From Riptortus pedestris (lineage: Eukaryota; Arthropoda; Insecta; Hemiptera; Alydidae), in assembly GCA_019009955.1 (NCBI GenBank), contig CM032233.1, positions 96,504,001-96,568,000 of the forward strand: a stretch of DNA of 64,000 nucleotides, given 5' to 3'. The notes under the pieces were generated by a model. That model did not search any database. It was given only the letters and a program-made list of their open reading frames with translations, and was not told the DNA's origin. Shown here in pieces: positions 21,335-32,579 of this stretch (the stretch's first letter is position 1; the number at the start of each line of letters is the position of its first letter). The translations under genes and the position numbers were made by a program.

Positions 21335-22052
21335 TACATAGGGGGGAGCTTTAGAGGGGGGTGGGTTAGAGAATTCAAAATATCTGCGTTGTTATGAGTT
21401 GGATCGAAAAATGTTATAGTACCAATATAAATAATAAATAATAATTTAATTTTCTACAATTATTATCACTACATGTTTTTTTTGTAACTCGAAAATTAAT
21501 AGAGATATTTGGATTTTTAAGTTTTCAGCTTTCAGCGAAACCCCAGATGGAAGGGGTAAATTACCATTGGGAGGGAGGGCCTAGGGGGAATTTTGAAAAT
21601 TCGAAGTAAATTGTCGTACGTTAATAAGGTTATTATGGGTAGTATAGAAAAATCGAATAGAGGCAGTCTTATTGCAAATTAAATGTCCTATAAATGTTGT
21701 CATATATGTTTTTCCACTATTTTAATTATTAACTGAGATAAATAATTTTTTTAGTTTTCATCCTCCAGTAAACCCCACTCCTTCCCAGGCCATATTAACA
21801 ACAAGTTGGTATGTTAAAAAACCACATTTCCTTTCCTCAAAGCTAAAATACCAAATATTGTCTTCATTGAATTTTTTCTAAGTGAGATGCAAGCAAATAT
21901 GTAGTGTGATGACTTTATTAATTAAGAATTTCCGGTCTTGACTCGATAATGGTTATTAGTGTGTCATACCATCACGTGGGAAATCTGCTTAGTTTACGCT
22001 GCGTAAACTCATCATTCATCGTAACTTCATTCTGTGTGATGGACTTTTTAGC
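21335..22052 (+). mobile_element. HINE-A, type M, tandemly rearranged
   Basis: Two successive HINE-A interiors follow one another (21340-21560 and 21570-21970), each starting with a G-rich segment and the conserved TCGAAAAAT-type block. They share one 3' end. In that end the hairpin is split by about 30 bp, between TTTACGCTGCGTAAACTCAT and GTGTGATGGACTTTTT. The palindromic 5' end is absent. Confidence 0.65.
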
Positions 22053-22144
22053 TATTAGAGAACGTCCCATTCTAGTGAAACGATTTACACTTTATGCTAT
22101 GACATCTCATGCTCAGCGTAAATTTCAAGTCTTGTGTGCTTCGG

Positions 22145-22252
22145 ATTCTTACTAAGGAATAAATAGAGTATGTAATTTGAGACGATGTCACCTGTGTGAC
22201 ATTTCGGCAAGTGCGAAATCTGCTTAGTTACGCATGTCGTGCGTGATGTAAG
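22145..22252 (+). mobile_element. HINE-A 3'-end fragment
   Basis: Contains AAGTGCGAAATCTGCTTAG, the hairpin-like ACGCATGTCGTGCGT and GATG, preceded by GGAATAAATAGAGTATG as in other type M copies. Confidence 0.6.
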
Positions 22253-22289
22253 TTGTTGCTTCCAAGTAATATCGTAATACCTTTGTAGA

Positions 22290-23275
22290 AAACCTAAATC
22301 AGATGTATTACATAAAGTCATTTCAAGACAAACAAAACACCTAATCTTAGATACATGGTAAACCGACTGGACAACACAATTGCTGACAACAAACTACGCA
22401 CTATTAAGAACACTATTTGCATATGGCCATCAAGTTTCAGAAACTCTAGGAAAGAAGAAGTAGTTCTCTCGAGACTTAGAATCGGCCACACCAAATTAAC
22501 ACACTCATACTTAATGACAAAGACTGACAGACCTACTTGCTCAACTTGTAACATTCCCTTGACGATAAGACATATACTGACAGTATGTCGAAAACGACAG
22601 CACTAGGACTTCCCCTACGACTTACAAGAACGTTTGACGGAAGGCAGCTCAAATATTAACAACATATTCTCATACCTACACAAAATTCAAATATTCGAAA
22701 AAAAAATTACATACAAATTAAGCCTGTGGTGTGCAACAAGATTTCAAATTATATGCATTAATTTTATTATATTCTGAGTTGGTATTCTAGTAGAGCCAGT
22801 CTAGCTTCAAGAGCCATCAGGTGAACATCCAAGACCTTCGGGCACTGACGATGAAGCACTGCATCGAATGTGCTCTGCAAGTTTAATTAATTGTTATAGT
22901 GGAAGCGTAGCCAATTATTTCATCCTACCTAAATTGTATTATACGTGTTTGAACACATGTATATGTTTGCCCTGAAGGAGAAATTATGACAATCATTAGC
23001 AAAAGTACCATTTTCAGCCATTCATTTCCTATTGATCATCCACCAACTATGCACATCGCCAATTCTTTTATTTTTTTATGTTCCCTTTTTTTAAATTTTT
23101 TTTATCTATTTCACTTTTGTTATTTGTCATTTTTTATGGTATTTGTTATTGTTACTTGTTGTTATCTCTTATCTATTTTACTTTTGTTATTTCACTTTGT
23201 ACAATTTTTGACTTTTGAATGGCGAAATCACCTTTGATGTGATGTCCATAAAGAAATAAATAAATAAATAAACCT
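22290..23275 (+). mobile_element. I-like non-LTR retrotransposon 3' end with (TAAA)n tail
   Basis: A 5'-truncated LINE: the end of the RNase H/zinc coding region (22355-22606), a roughly 650-bp 3' UTR and a terminal run of AAATAAATAAATAAATAAA. The last bases, AAATCACCTTTGATGTGATG, recur reversed in the nested insert at 558-739. No target duplication was clear. Confidence 0.8.
22355..22606 (+). pseudogene. C-terminal region of I-like LINE ORF2 (post-RNase H, zinc motif)
   Basis: The 83-codon open frame encodes DNKLRTIKNTICIWPSSFR, then VVLSRLRIGHTKLTHSYL, then CSTCNIPLTIRHILTVC. The middle block is a hallmark of RNase H-bearing non-LTR retrotransposons. The last is a C-x2-C-x8-H-x4-C zinc motif thought to bind nucleic acid during target-primed reverse transcription. 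The endonuclease, reverse transcriptase and RNase H core are missing. The frame is intact for its length but is a truncated fragment; its first Met is not a real start. Confidence 0.8.
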
Positions 23276-23279
23276 GAAT

Positions 23280-24355
23280 CACAATGAACGCTGTGTTGGC
23301 AAAGACTACCTTTCGAGTACTTCTTAAAGTAATTACTTGTCAAGAACAAAAGATGGCAATTCACGGTTTATAATATTTAAAGGCTAGTGCTCATGGCATG
23401 ACCTTGAATTATATTGATACAGGCTACTTACTGTAATACTTATTTTTTATTCCCTTGTCTATTATCATAAATATTTAATGTTAGAAATTTACATGTTTTG
23501 AAATGACTACTTATTACTTGTCAGTTATAAATATGTTCATAAAATAGATCAATGTCACTCAAGCTGATGGGCTAACACGAGCTTTTGTAAATTTATTTGT
23601 CAACGTTTTATTGTAATTTATGAAAAATTAAAAAAAAAAAAATATACAAATTTATTCATCCATAAATAATGATGTAATTATTTTGTTTTATGGTCCACGA
23701 AGGTCATTTTTTTATCATTCCTAAAAAAAATCCACTCAGAAATCTAGATTGGGATATGGCTAATATAATCTTGGTTTGTGGACATTCATTGCATTTGTAA
23801 TAACAAGTTTTAAAATATTAGAATTTTTATTACATTTTTTATTGGCTTCTGCTTTATGTTTCAAAACTGCAGATCTACTTTCCCGACCTTTGAAAACGTA
23901 AATAATGGCAATATTAATATTTCCTTTTCTTTTTTATTATAACTCTACTTAAACAATTGTTATTGTCTAAATTTTATATATATATTCACACAGATATATA
24001 AAACATTATTTATAACAAGATAAAAATTAAATGATTATCCCTCACAAAAATATTTTACCTAACTTTCGTGTTTGATTATTTATCATGTAATCTATCAAAC
24101 ACATTTTTTTCTTTTTATTTTGGACCCAATATTTTTATATGTTTTTCATATTTTCTTGGCAGGGGTCACCTAAAAAAAAAACATTTTTTTCGCGTAAACT
24201 TTATTGATACTGCCCCACTTGTGTCGTGGTCTATATACCACTTCTTCAGGGGCTCTCCATTTCTGAAGTGCTCGTTTCCCTCTTACGTTCGTAGCAACGA
24301 CCTACACAGTGAGGACAGTCGCAACGAACGTAACTCAATGTGTCATAACTAAATA
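23280..24355. other. AT-rich stretch without recognisable gene
   Basis: Poly-T and poly-A rich. A frame at 24068-24352 is Phe/Ser-rich with no motif and ends near the HINE-A border. Nothing else was seen. Confidence 0.4.
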
Positions 24356-25005
24356 AAAAAGTCCGTCACGCAGGGGCTGCGTAAACTAAGCAGATTTCCT
24401 ATTTGAAGTTTAGCAATAGAGAAATCTGGATGCTGGTAACACAACACCACCATAAGTAAATACAAACGGTAATGAGAAATCTTTCAGTTAATTTTAATAA
24501 ACTCCCAACTGAAACGGCTTCTGAATTGTAAGAATAATTTATATTTTAATAACTCAAATTTTAGTAGTCCAAGAACTAAAGAAGGGGGGGGGGCGGATTA
24601 ACAGAACGCATTTGCATAAATCTCACAAAGTAACGAAGGTTAGGTAATGTTAGAAACGACAGGTTAGGTTAGAAGCTTCCGCCAGAGCCGAGACTTACGA
24701 AAACGGCCGAACACCCGACCACAGACTTAATAAAAATAATATCTCGGTTAATATTCAAGATAGAGAATAAGTGGATATAATAATATTTATAGTAAATTTA
24801 ATTTGCAATAAGATTGGTTCTATACAATTTTTCGATCCGATGCATAATAACGGAGATATTTCGAATTTTCGAAAATCCCCCCTCTAAACCCCCCCCCCCC
24901 CGATTTCAGCCATTAACGAACTTGATCTGTCTTTTTACATAAAACGGTTAAATATCGAGTTTCGTAACGATCAAACAAAAATTGCGACCGCTAGAGCGTT
25001 AACAG

Positions 25006-25077
<72 letters not shown>

Positions 25078-25200
25078 GAACGGACCTCATTTTCGTCATC
25101 TCCTGGGTAGGATCGATGGGCATTTGAAGACATTTTTCGAAACTCGCGTCATGAGTACGACCTCAATAGGTGATTTCCCTTAAGGGAAATCTGCTAAAAA
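24356..25200 (-). mobile_element. HINE-A, mosaic of long and short types, full length
   Basis: Both ends are intact. From the 3' end inward the copy carries type L sequence (24430-24640, TAACACAACACCACC and CTTTCAGTTAATTTTAATAA). It then carries type S sequence (about 24690-24725, AACGGCCGAACACCCGACCA) before the common interior. The (AT)n tract at 25014-25071 has about 29 units. This is a likely recombinant or template-switch product. Confidence 0.85.
25014..25071. repeat. (AT)n microsatellite inside HINE-A
   Basis: A pure AT tract at the fixed internal microsatellite position of the family. Confidence 0.95.
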
Positions 25201-26101
25201 TGAGTAGACTCAGAATGTTGAATTTTCCTATTTACAATAGGACGCCTACAGCTACAGGTTCACTAGAATTGTATAGGCAACTTTCTCTTCAACATAAAGA
25301 CTATCTTTGATTCGATTTGTTAGAACAAAGGCATGACTATATAAAGTCCGTCACGCAGGGGTATCGTAAACTAAGCATATTTCCCTCGTGATGTTTAACA
25401 ATAGATAAACCTACATACTGGTAACACAATAGCACCATCAACATCAAGTGAATAAATATAAACGATAATAAGAAACCTCCAGACGGGAAGCACCTCAAAC
25501 CTAAAGAAACAGGTGTGCCAATTTCTCACAGAAAAGAAAAACAATTACTGAAATATATCAGAATATAACATATTAATTTTATTGAAAACTATTTACTATA
25601 TCTAGTACTGTCATTTATAATGAATCAGAATAGTTTTTATCAGAATCAATATAATTTTAGTGGTCCAAGAACTTAAGAAGGGAGGGGGTCATCTTAACAT
25701 ACTTGCATTTTTCTCGTATAATAAAGGCCTCTTGAAAACGATATTTGGTATTTAAGCTGCGAACAATGTGTTTTATTACATAACGGAGTATTGTTTATGT
25801 AACATGAGTAGAAGTGGGGGTTTGCTGAAGGCTGAAAACTGAAAAATGCAAATATCTCGGTTAATATTAAAGATAGAGTATAAATGTATATAACAATATT
25901 TATAGTACATTTAATTTGCAATAAGATTGGTTCTATAACGTCTTTTGATCCGACTTACAGTAACGGAGATATTTCCCCACTCTAACCCCCCCCCCCCACT
26001 GGTCCGCTGTCAGCTATTAAAGAACTTGATCTGTCATTTTGCATAAAACGTTTAAATATAGAGTTTGAGAACGATCAAACAAAAATTGCGACCGCTAGAG
26101 C

Positions 26102-26106
<5 letters not shown>

Positions 26107-26146
<40 letters not shown>
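26107..26146. repeat. (AT)n microsatellite
   Basis: The left part of the HINE-A internal microsatellite, abutting the CTAG end of the first HEL-B copy. Confidence 0.95.
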
Positions 26147-26147
<1 letters not shown>

Positions 26148-27213
26148 TAGCTCAGATACCCGGCTTCGCCGGGGAATTCATATGAGGCTGAATGGTGATG
26201 ATATTTTTTAGCAGGCTTTACATTGCACAATATTTTGACATTTACCCGTCCCAGTTTTTAGGATTGATACCCATCTTTGCCGTGGATTTGTTAATAATAG
26301 AATTATTTGTTCGATAAGGCTTCACAGTCTTCGATATTTTTATATTTCCCGTCTCTTATACATGTAAATATGGTGAATTTTTATTTCAGGCCTCCCTTTT
26401 AACCCCCCTCCCGTTCGAACCTAAATATTTTAATATAACTTATAATCATGAAAGAATTAATGCTAAGTTCGGTTCAGCCGTTAATGCCCGCTAAAGTTTT
26501 AACGTATAACTCATTTATACTTCAAAAGTGTATATACGACAAAAGTGTATATAACAAAAGTTACTCCAAATAATAAAATAAACAACTTTTGTTATGTTTA
26601 TATTTGCGGAAAAACCAATAGGAAACGAAATATTGCTATTTTTAATTTCAGGCTTCCCTTATAACCCCCACTCCTGCCCGTCCATAGAAATGTTGGTATG
26701 GCTTATTATAATGAAGGTCTGACTGCTAATACACATACCGAGTTTTATTTAGTTCGGTTGAGTCTTTTTTGGCAAATAATATTGTTGACTCCCGCTATAA
26801 TTTTTAGCGTATAACGCATTTAAACTTCGGTATAAGACAAAAGTGTATATAACAAAAGTTACTCTAAATAACAAAATAAACAACTTTTGTTATGTGCATA
26901 TGTACCGAAAAACCAATAGAAAACGAAATATCGCTATTTTTAATTTCATGCTTCCCTTATAACCCCCACTCCTGTTCGTCTCAGAGAAAATTAATATAGG
27001 CTAAAGTCTAAGTTGGGTTAGTAGTAATATACATACCAAGTTTCATAAAATTCGGTTCAGCCGTTTATGCGTGAATAGGTAACAAACAAACAAACAAACA
27101 AACAAACAAACATACACGAAAGAAACAAAATGCAGATATGGTGTCTATGACATGTGAAACGAAACGTTATCGTGAAATTTCGCGAAAAAAATCAATGTAC
27201 AGACAGAGGTTAC

Positions 27214-27217
<4 letters not shown>
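26147..27217 (-). mobile_element. HEL-B, full length, tandem copy 1
   Basis: The minus-strand 3' end lies at the left: CTAGCTCAGATACCCGGCTT then CGCCGGGG, giving hairpin CCCCGGCGAAGCCGGG eleven bases before CTAG. The 5' end lies at the right (AGACAGAGGTTACAATT). About 1070 bp with repeated core modules, one ending TTGACTCCCGCTATAATTT and another TGCCCGCTAAAGTTTTAACG. Nearly identical to the next copy. Confidence 0.75.

Positions 27218-27272
<55 letters not shown>
27218..27272. repeat. (AT)n microsatellite between tandem HEL-B copies
   Basis: An AT tract of about 55 bp separates the two head-to-tail HEL-B copies. Confidence 0.95.
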
Positions 27273-27273
<1 letters not shown>

Positions 27274-28343
27274 TAGCTCAGATACCCGGCTTCGCCGGGG
27301 AATTCATATGAGGCTGAATGGTGATGATATTTTTTAGCAGGCTTTACATTGCACAATATTTTGACATTTACCCGTCCCAGTTTTTAGGATTGATACCCAT
27401 CTTTGCCGTGGATTTGTTAATAATAGAATTATTTGTTCGATAAGGCTTCACAGTCTTCGATATTTTTATATTTCCCGTCTCTTATACATGTAAATATGGT
27501 GAATTTTTATTTCAGGCCTCCCTTTTAACCCCCCACCCGTTCGAACCTAAATATGTTAATATAACTTATAATCATGAAAGAATTAATGCTAAGTTCGGTT
27601 CAGCCGTTAGTGCCCGCTAAAGTTTTAACGTATAACTCATTTATACTTCAAAAGTGTATATACGACAAAAGTGTATATAACAAAAGTTACTCCAAATAAT
27701 AAAATAAACAACTTTTGTTATGTTTATATTTGCGGAAAAACCAATAGGAAACGAAATATCGCTATTTTTAATTTCAGGCTTCCCTTATAACCCCCACTCC
27801 TGCCCGTCCATAGAAATGTTGGTATGGCTTATTATAATGAAGGCCTGACTGCTAATACACATACCGAGTTTTATTTAGTTCGGTTGAGTCTTTTTTGGCA
27901 AATAATATTGTTGACTCCCGCTATAATTTTTAGCGTATAACGCATTTAAACTTCGGTATAAGACAAAAGTGTAATATAACAAAAGTTACTCTAAATAACA
28001 AAATAAACAACTTTTGTTATGTGCATATGTACCCGAAAAACCAATAGAAAACGAAATATCGCTATTTTTAAATTTCATGCTTCCCTTTATAACCCTCACT
28101 CCTGTTCGTCTCAGAGAAAATTAATATAGCCTAAAGTCTAAGTTGGGTTAGTAGTAATATACATACCAAGTTTCATAAAATTCGGTTCAGCCGTTTATGC
28201 GTGAATAGGTAACAAACAAACAAACAAACAAACAGACACGAAAGAAACAAAATGCAGATAGGGTGTCTATGACATGTGAAACGAAAAGTTATCGTGAAAT
28301 TTCGCGAAAAAAATAAAAAAATCAATGTACAGACAGAGGTTAC

Positions 28344-28347
<4 letters not shown>
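27273..28347 (-). mobile_element. HEL-B, full length, tandem copy 2
   Basis: Same orientation as the preceding copy and nearly base-for-base identical, including CTAGCTCAGATACCCGGCTT and TTAGGATTGATACCCATC. Small differences (for example GTGTAATATAAC near 27970, a shorter CAAA run at 28214-28234) show it is a separate copy. Confidence 0.75.
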
Positions 28348-28413
<66 letters not shown>

Positions 28414-28433
28414 TATATAGATATCTATATATA

Positions 28434-28490
<57 letters not shown>
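28346..28490. repeat. (AT)n microsatellite, interrupted
   Basis: About 145 bp of AT repeats with TTTATATAGATATC-type interruptions, the right part of the HINE-A microsatellite. The open frame at 28276-28527 that reads as repeated Tyr-Ile is a translation of this tract. Confidence 0.95.
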
Positions 28491-28494
<4 letters not shown>

Positions 28495-28589
28495 GAACGG
28501 ACCTCATTGTCGTCATCTCCAGTGTAGGATCGATGGACATTTGAAGAAATTTTAATTTCTTTTCTCCCCATAAGGGAAATCTGCTAAAA

Positions 28590-29465
28590 GAAATAATTTT
28601 AAATGAAACACAGTAAAATATTTTAGTTTATTTAATTTAATAGGAGTCGAAGGAAGTCATGTAGTGTCTCTATCACATTTTCTGGTTTTGTTGCTCAATG
28701 TTCAGTTACGAAAACTTATGACCTGCCTAAAGGCTTCGAGCTCAGGTAGTTAATATTTATCATATTAGACGAGATTTTAAATTGGAAGCGGTGAACCCAT
28801 GACTGCACAGCTCATCTCTTATTTACCCAATGAAATCATATTGAGGTCATTCAACTTGAATGGAGCATTAACAATTGCGGCGATGGTTAAGGATTCCTTG
28901 GTGCTTTAGCTGAGTGGGGCCGAGCAGATGGGTGGTGGTGGAACATGTGCTCGAGCCCTCTGGGCTGTTTATGTATAAATAAAGGATGGGGCTCTCCCAT
29001 TTTTGCTGTTGTTTTGATTGGCTGGAAGGGCGTTGGAGCAGATCTGATCCGCCAGGGGAACTGTGCAAACAACAAGGGCCGACTCGGTACCCCCCACCCC
29101 ACTCCCTTTGGTTCGAGGTCAACCCCCCCACCCCCCGTACCAACCCAAACAAGGGGGCCTTTGTCAGGGCATTTTCAAAATAAGGTGTTCTGCTCACAGA
29201 GTAATCAGCAGGGTGGATGAAGTGATCTTAAGGGGATGAGAGCTCGTGCAGAGCGAAGCCACGTTAGGCTTCTCTCAACCTTTACCTTCACAGACAATTC
29301 AAAAGTTGAAGTATTCATTCAGGTCCGTGTTTAATTATCAAACTAATTTTAGAGCAGCGTCGTCGTCGCATTCAGTTCATTTATTTATAGTAAAAATACA
29401 TCATTTATTTGGTTTATGCCACACATAATAGGTGATTGGCAAGATCTCTGTTTAGAGTAATCTAT
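28590..29465. other. Stretch with GC-rich core, no recognised gene
   Basis: 28870-29220 is distinctly GC-richer than its surroundings, with open frames on both strands (109 codons minus at 28868-29197; 91 codons plus at 28945-29220). They overlap and have Pro-rich, motif-free translations, so I do not call a gene. The segment lies just outside the left mariner arm. Confidence 0.35.
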
Positions 29466-29469
29466 TGGA

Positions 29470-30045
29470 TTATAAAATATGGTCGTAGCGTTTATCAATA
29501 TTTCAATTTAATCCTCTCTGTGTCAATAAAATCATCCATACTTGGTCAATAACGTTTACATATTCTAAAAAATGATTAGCACCTTAGCTTTTATGCATCA
29601 CTTTCAACCGAGATTTCTTATCTTTAAGTGGTATGCTTGCTCAAAGTGAAAGAGAAAAGTAGAGGCATAGTTTTACATTGCGATAACGCCCGTCCTCTTT
29701 ACTTAATTATAAGAGAAAAGAAATTATTGGAGTTCGGCTGGGATGTACCCCCCACCTCCACCCACCCTATTCACCAGACCTTGCTCCAACAGATTTTCAC
29801 TTATTTCGGGCCCTTCAAAACTCTCTTAACGGGAAACACTTTAATTCGCCCGAGGACTACAAAACACACATAGAGGAGTTCATTGCACAAAATCTGAGAA
29901 GTTCTGGGAGGACGGAATTAAAAAATTACCTTAAAGAAGGCAACATGGAATAGATCAAAATGGGTCATATATAATTGAAAAATATTTACTAGAAGCTGAA
30001 GTTTTTATTGAATGCTACGGACTTATTTTACAACCTATTATTTAT
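29470..30045 (+). mobile_element. Mariner transposon, internally deleted, copy 1
   Basis: A 5' region similar to that of the minus copy at 32982-33575 (CGTAGCGTTTATCAATATTT, partly eroded) leads directly into the C-terminal part of the transposase. The element then ends with GCTACGGACTTATTTTACAA then CCTATTA (30018-30044). About 575 bp against roughly 1.3 kb for a complete mariner, so about half the gene is deleted. Confidence 0.75.
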
Positions 30046-30465
30046 CCCTTTATGTAAATCTTGATACTTTATTTATACAGTATGGAAAATATTTCTTAAA
30101 TATCTCAGGTTTTCTCATGTCCGTGCTTTGCCTACTAGAATATATTAAAAGTTATACCTTTTAAATCTTTGAAAGTATGTTGTAGACCTATTGTATTTTA
30201 ATTCTATATGTAATGGTAAATATTTATATATTTTAGGTGTGTTAGTATGTGTCAAATATATCGGCTGCTGTCAGTTAGTAATTCTCTCATATCGTGAGGT
30301 ATGTCAAGGTTTTTTCAGTGAATGCAGTCTATCAGTATGTGTTTCATCGTTAGGTGCTTGCTGCAGTTAATTCATTTTCGAGTAGAATTCTTGTAACGGT
30401 CTGATAATTATTTTAGATTTTCAAGGGATCAGATTCCTTTAATCACGAAAACTCTATGAGCTACA
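29486..30465 (+). repeat. Left arm of a large inverted duplication
   Basis: This arm contains the mariner remnant plus about 420 bp of 3' flank (TAGGTGTGTTAGTATGTG, GTTTCATCGTTAGGTGCTTG, TCAAGGGATCAGATTCCT). The whole arm recurs in inverse orientation at 32580-33555. Similarity ends near the CTCTATGAGCT at about 30461 and near the 5' terminus of the mariner outside. The spacer is about 2.1 kb. Confidence 0.8.
29640..29950 (+). pseudogene. Mariner transposase C-terminal remnant
   Basis: Mariner transposases cut and rejoin DNA with a DD34D catalytic triad. Here VLHCDNARPLYLI resembles VLHHDNARPH around the second Asp, followed by KKLLEFGWDVPP. A frame change then leads to PPYSPDLAPTDFHLF, which holds the third Asp, and to NSPEDYKTHIEEFIAQN. 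The same frame change is present in the minus-strand copy. The DNA-binding N-terminal half and the first Asp are gone. Confidence 0.85.
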
Positions 30466-30639
30466 TACTGTTCTGCAAGTATGTCTGTTAGAGAACACAT
30501 GAAAATGTCTAAGAAACAAATGGCCACCAACATTGAAGAGGACATGCGAAAACAATGCGGTGAAAGGTTCATGAAAGCGCTACGGAATTCCATGTATTGC
30601 ATCCTGGAATGTTGCAGTTTGAGATGGGTATGGGTATAG
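30460..30639 (+). CDS. Small unrecognised open frame at the duplication border
   Basis: An open frame with ATG at 30481 encodes about 52 residues (starting MSVREHMKMSKKQMATN, including EEDMRKQCGERFMKALRNS) and stops at 30637. It is hydrophilic and charged, unlike the Tyr/Ile/Phe-rich chance frames of this AT-rich DNA. The frame is closed upstream by a stop at about 30457, exactly where the inverted duplication ends. I recognise no family, see no convincing splice sites, and it may still be a chance frame. Confidence 0.15.
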   Translation, partial: ATYCSASMSVREHMKMSKKQMATNIEEDMRKQCGERFMKALRNSMYCILECCSLRWVWV

Positions 30640-31877
30640 ATCTTAAAAGTCAATGAAACCGAACTACTCAAACATACACACATTTGTCGGTGCATTTTTC
30701 TGTAACATCAAAAGATTTAGATGAGGTGATGAGTCATTGAATGGTTACATCTGTAATGCCATAATTTCGTTATGCATGGCATTTATCTCAAGGTCTAGAA
30801 GAGAAAAAAAAACAAACATGATTCAAAGACCTATAACCAAGATTAATGAATTGCTCTAAAATAGCAAGAGCTCCTATCCATAGAACGATTAAATGGGCTA
30901 TTAAAATCATAAATGTTATTTTTTTATATCTATCGTTAATCAAAATCAAGATCTAAAAGATAGGCCTTACAGCTATTTTCATCCATTAGGAAGCTACCCT
31001 TTTCATGTTACTAAACCACCCATAAACGATTGAAAATGTAATATATAACATTCAGCTAAAAGAGTTGACAAAATTTCCTCGAATATGCTTCTTTTTTTTT
31101 CCATCTGTTTAAATGTATGCCACCAATACACGTGCCCTCTTTCTCAGTTGTAGGAAAAATATGCAAAGTGTTTTGTTTCATTAGCAGATAAGAATCACTC
31201 ATACGCACGTTTTATAAATGATTCATTTAAAATTTGTTAAATCATAAAGTTTGTTAGACTTTTTTTTTTGAAAAGAATTCTTGGTTATCTATTTTGAAGT
31301 TCTTATGTAATTAATTTCACTCATTATGATAAGAATGATCAAATAATATATTATTCTCAAAGCCAGAGTTATTGAATTCTACATTACATCTACGGCTACA
31401 TTGTAATACTTTATTTTCTAATTAAAAAAGTACGAAATATTTAGTCCAGCTTATTCATAAAGGCCGGGGGGCAATGGATTCAACACATTAGGAAAAACAA
31501 TGAATGATAAATAAAATTCTATTCGGATCTAGCGTGTCTCTTTGGAAATAAACAAAAGATTTCTCGGGGTCGAAGAAACCGTCATGAAATACCTATAAGA
31601 ATATAATCTGAGAGATAGAGCACTTCACTCGTTCTTATGCTATTACATTTGATTTGTCTGATGCAGAAAGCATCAGAAAACCACTGCATGTACTTTAGGC
31701 TGACTTTCACTGAACATATTCATGAGGGCCTCTTTTGAAAGCAGGCTATTCTAAAGGCTAATAGGAAAATATGTTAGGCAAGACAATTTGTATTCCTTTG
31801 GATAATTGCATATGCACTTTGAAGAAAACTTCTACCTGCCAATATGATCACAATTCTTTATTGGATTCTTTATTACA

Positions 31878-31929
<52 letters not shown>

Positions 31930-32579
31930 GCACGCACGCGCACACACACACATATATATATTTTATCTTTTCAATATGTTTTTCCATGAAACTTTGGAAG
32001 GTGCTAGGAAGGTGAGGTATAGTTTTATAGAAATTTAGATATAATGAAATATGTCTCAGGTTTAGGATTTCTGGCAAAGGGTCTACTTGTCACATCCACA
32101 TGCCACAAACTTGTCGCCCAGACACTTTAATTAAAAATTTACTAATTATAAAAACTCGCTCCTTTTTTCCCTCTAAACTTCTTCAGAGCTCCACATCACA
32201 GAATGTGGAGGAATTGTTGGTAATTCAAATTAGCTCGCAATTAGCAAGTCCACTACGCCCTGACATTGTATTCACTCCGTGGCTTATGTCAGGAAAAATA
32301 TCCATCTAGAAGGATCTCATTCAACGTTTTTTATTCAATGCACACCAAAGAAAGATATGATCAGGAATTCCTGATCGTGGTTTTAAAAAAAGCCTTCAAC
32401 TAAACGATGACATTATATATATTTACCCAGCTCTTCTCCTATATCTTCTTGTGTATCATATAGCACCATCTTGGGCAGTATGTTGGGTTTCAGACTTCAG
32501 CTCCCCCTCCTAACGGCACAGGTTAGAATTAGCTCACAATTACAAGGTAATAGCTTATAAAATAAGTTCGCATACAGTT
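30640..32579. other. Unassigned spacer of the inverted duplication
   Basis: AT-rich single-copy-looking DNA with a (CA)n tract at 31879-31951 and poly-T runs. No HINE-A, HEL-B or LINE motif was found, making it one of the longer stretches free of recognisable repeats. Frames overlapping the CA tract are artefacts. Confidence 0.4.
31879..31951. repeat. (CA)n microsatellite
   Basis: About 36 CA units with CG interruptions at the right (ACGCACGCACGCACGCG). Confidence 0.95.

Larger units (their letters stand above)
25343..28589 (-). mobile_element. HINE-A, type L, carrying two tandem HEL-B copies in its microsatellite
   Basis: The 3' end (GTCCGTCACGCAGGGGTATC) is at the left and the 5' end (TAAGGGAAATCTGCTAAAAG) at the right. 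The element is continuous from 25343 to its AT tract at 26107, then interrupted by HEL-B, AT, HEL-B, AT. It resumes at 28490 with TTTTGAACGGACCTCATTGT. Removing the inserts leaves a normal HINE-A of about 900 bp. Confidence 0.85.

Noticed and set aside
28276..28527. 83-codon Tyr-Ile repeat frame (also 38458-38757, 47770-48003, 51238-51420)
   Set aside because: Microsatellite translation within or beside HINE-A and HEL-B.
28868..29220. Host gene in the GC-rich island with frames on both strands
   Set aside because: Frames overlap on opposite strands, are Pro-rich, and show no domain motif, signal peptide or convincing splice sites.
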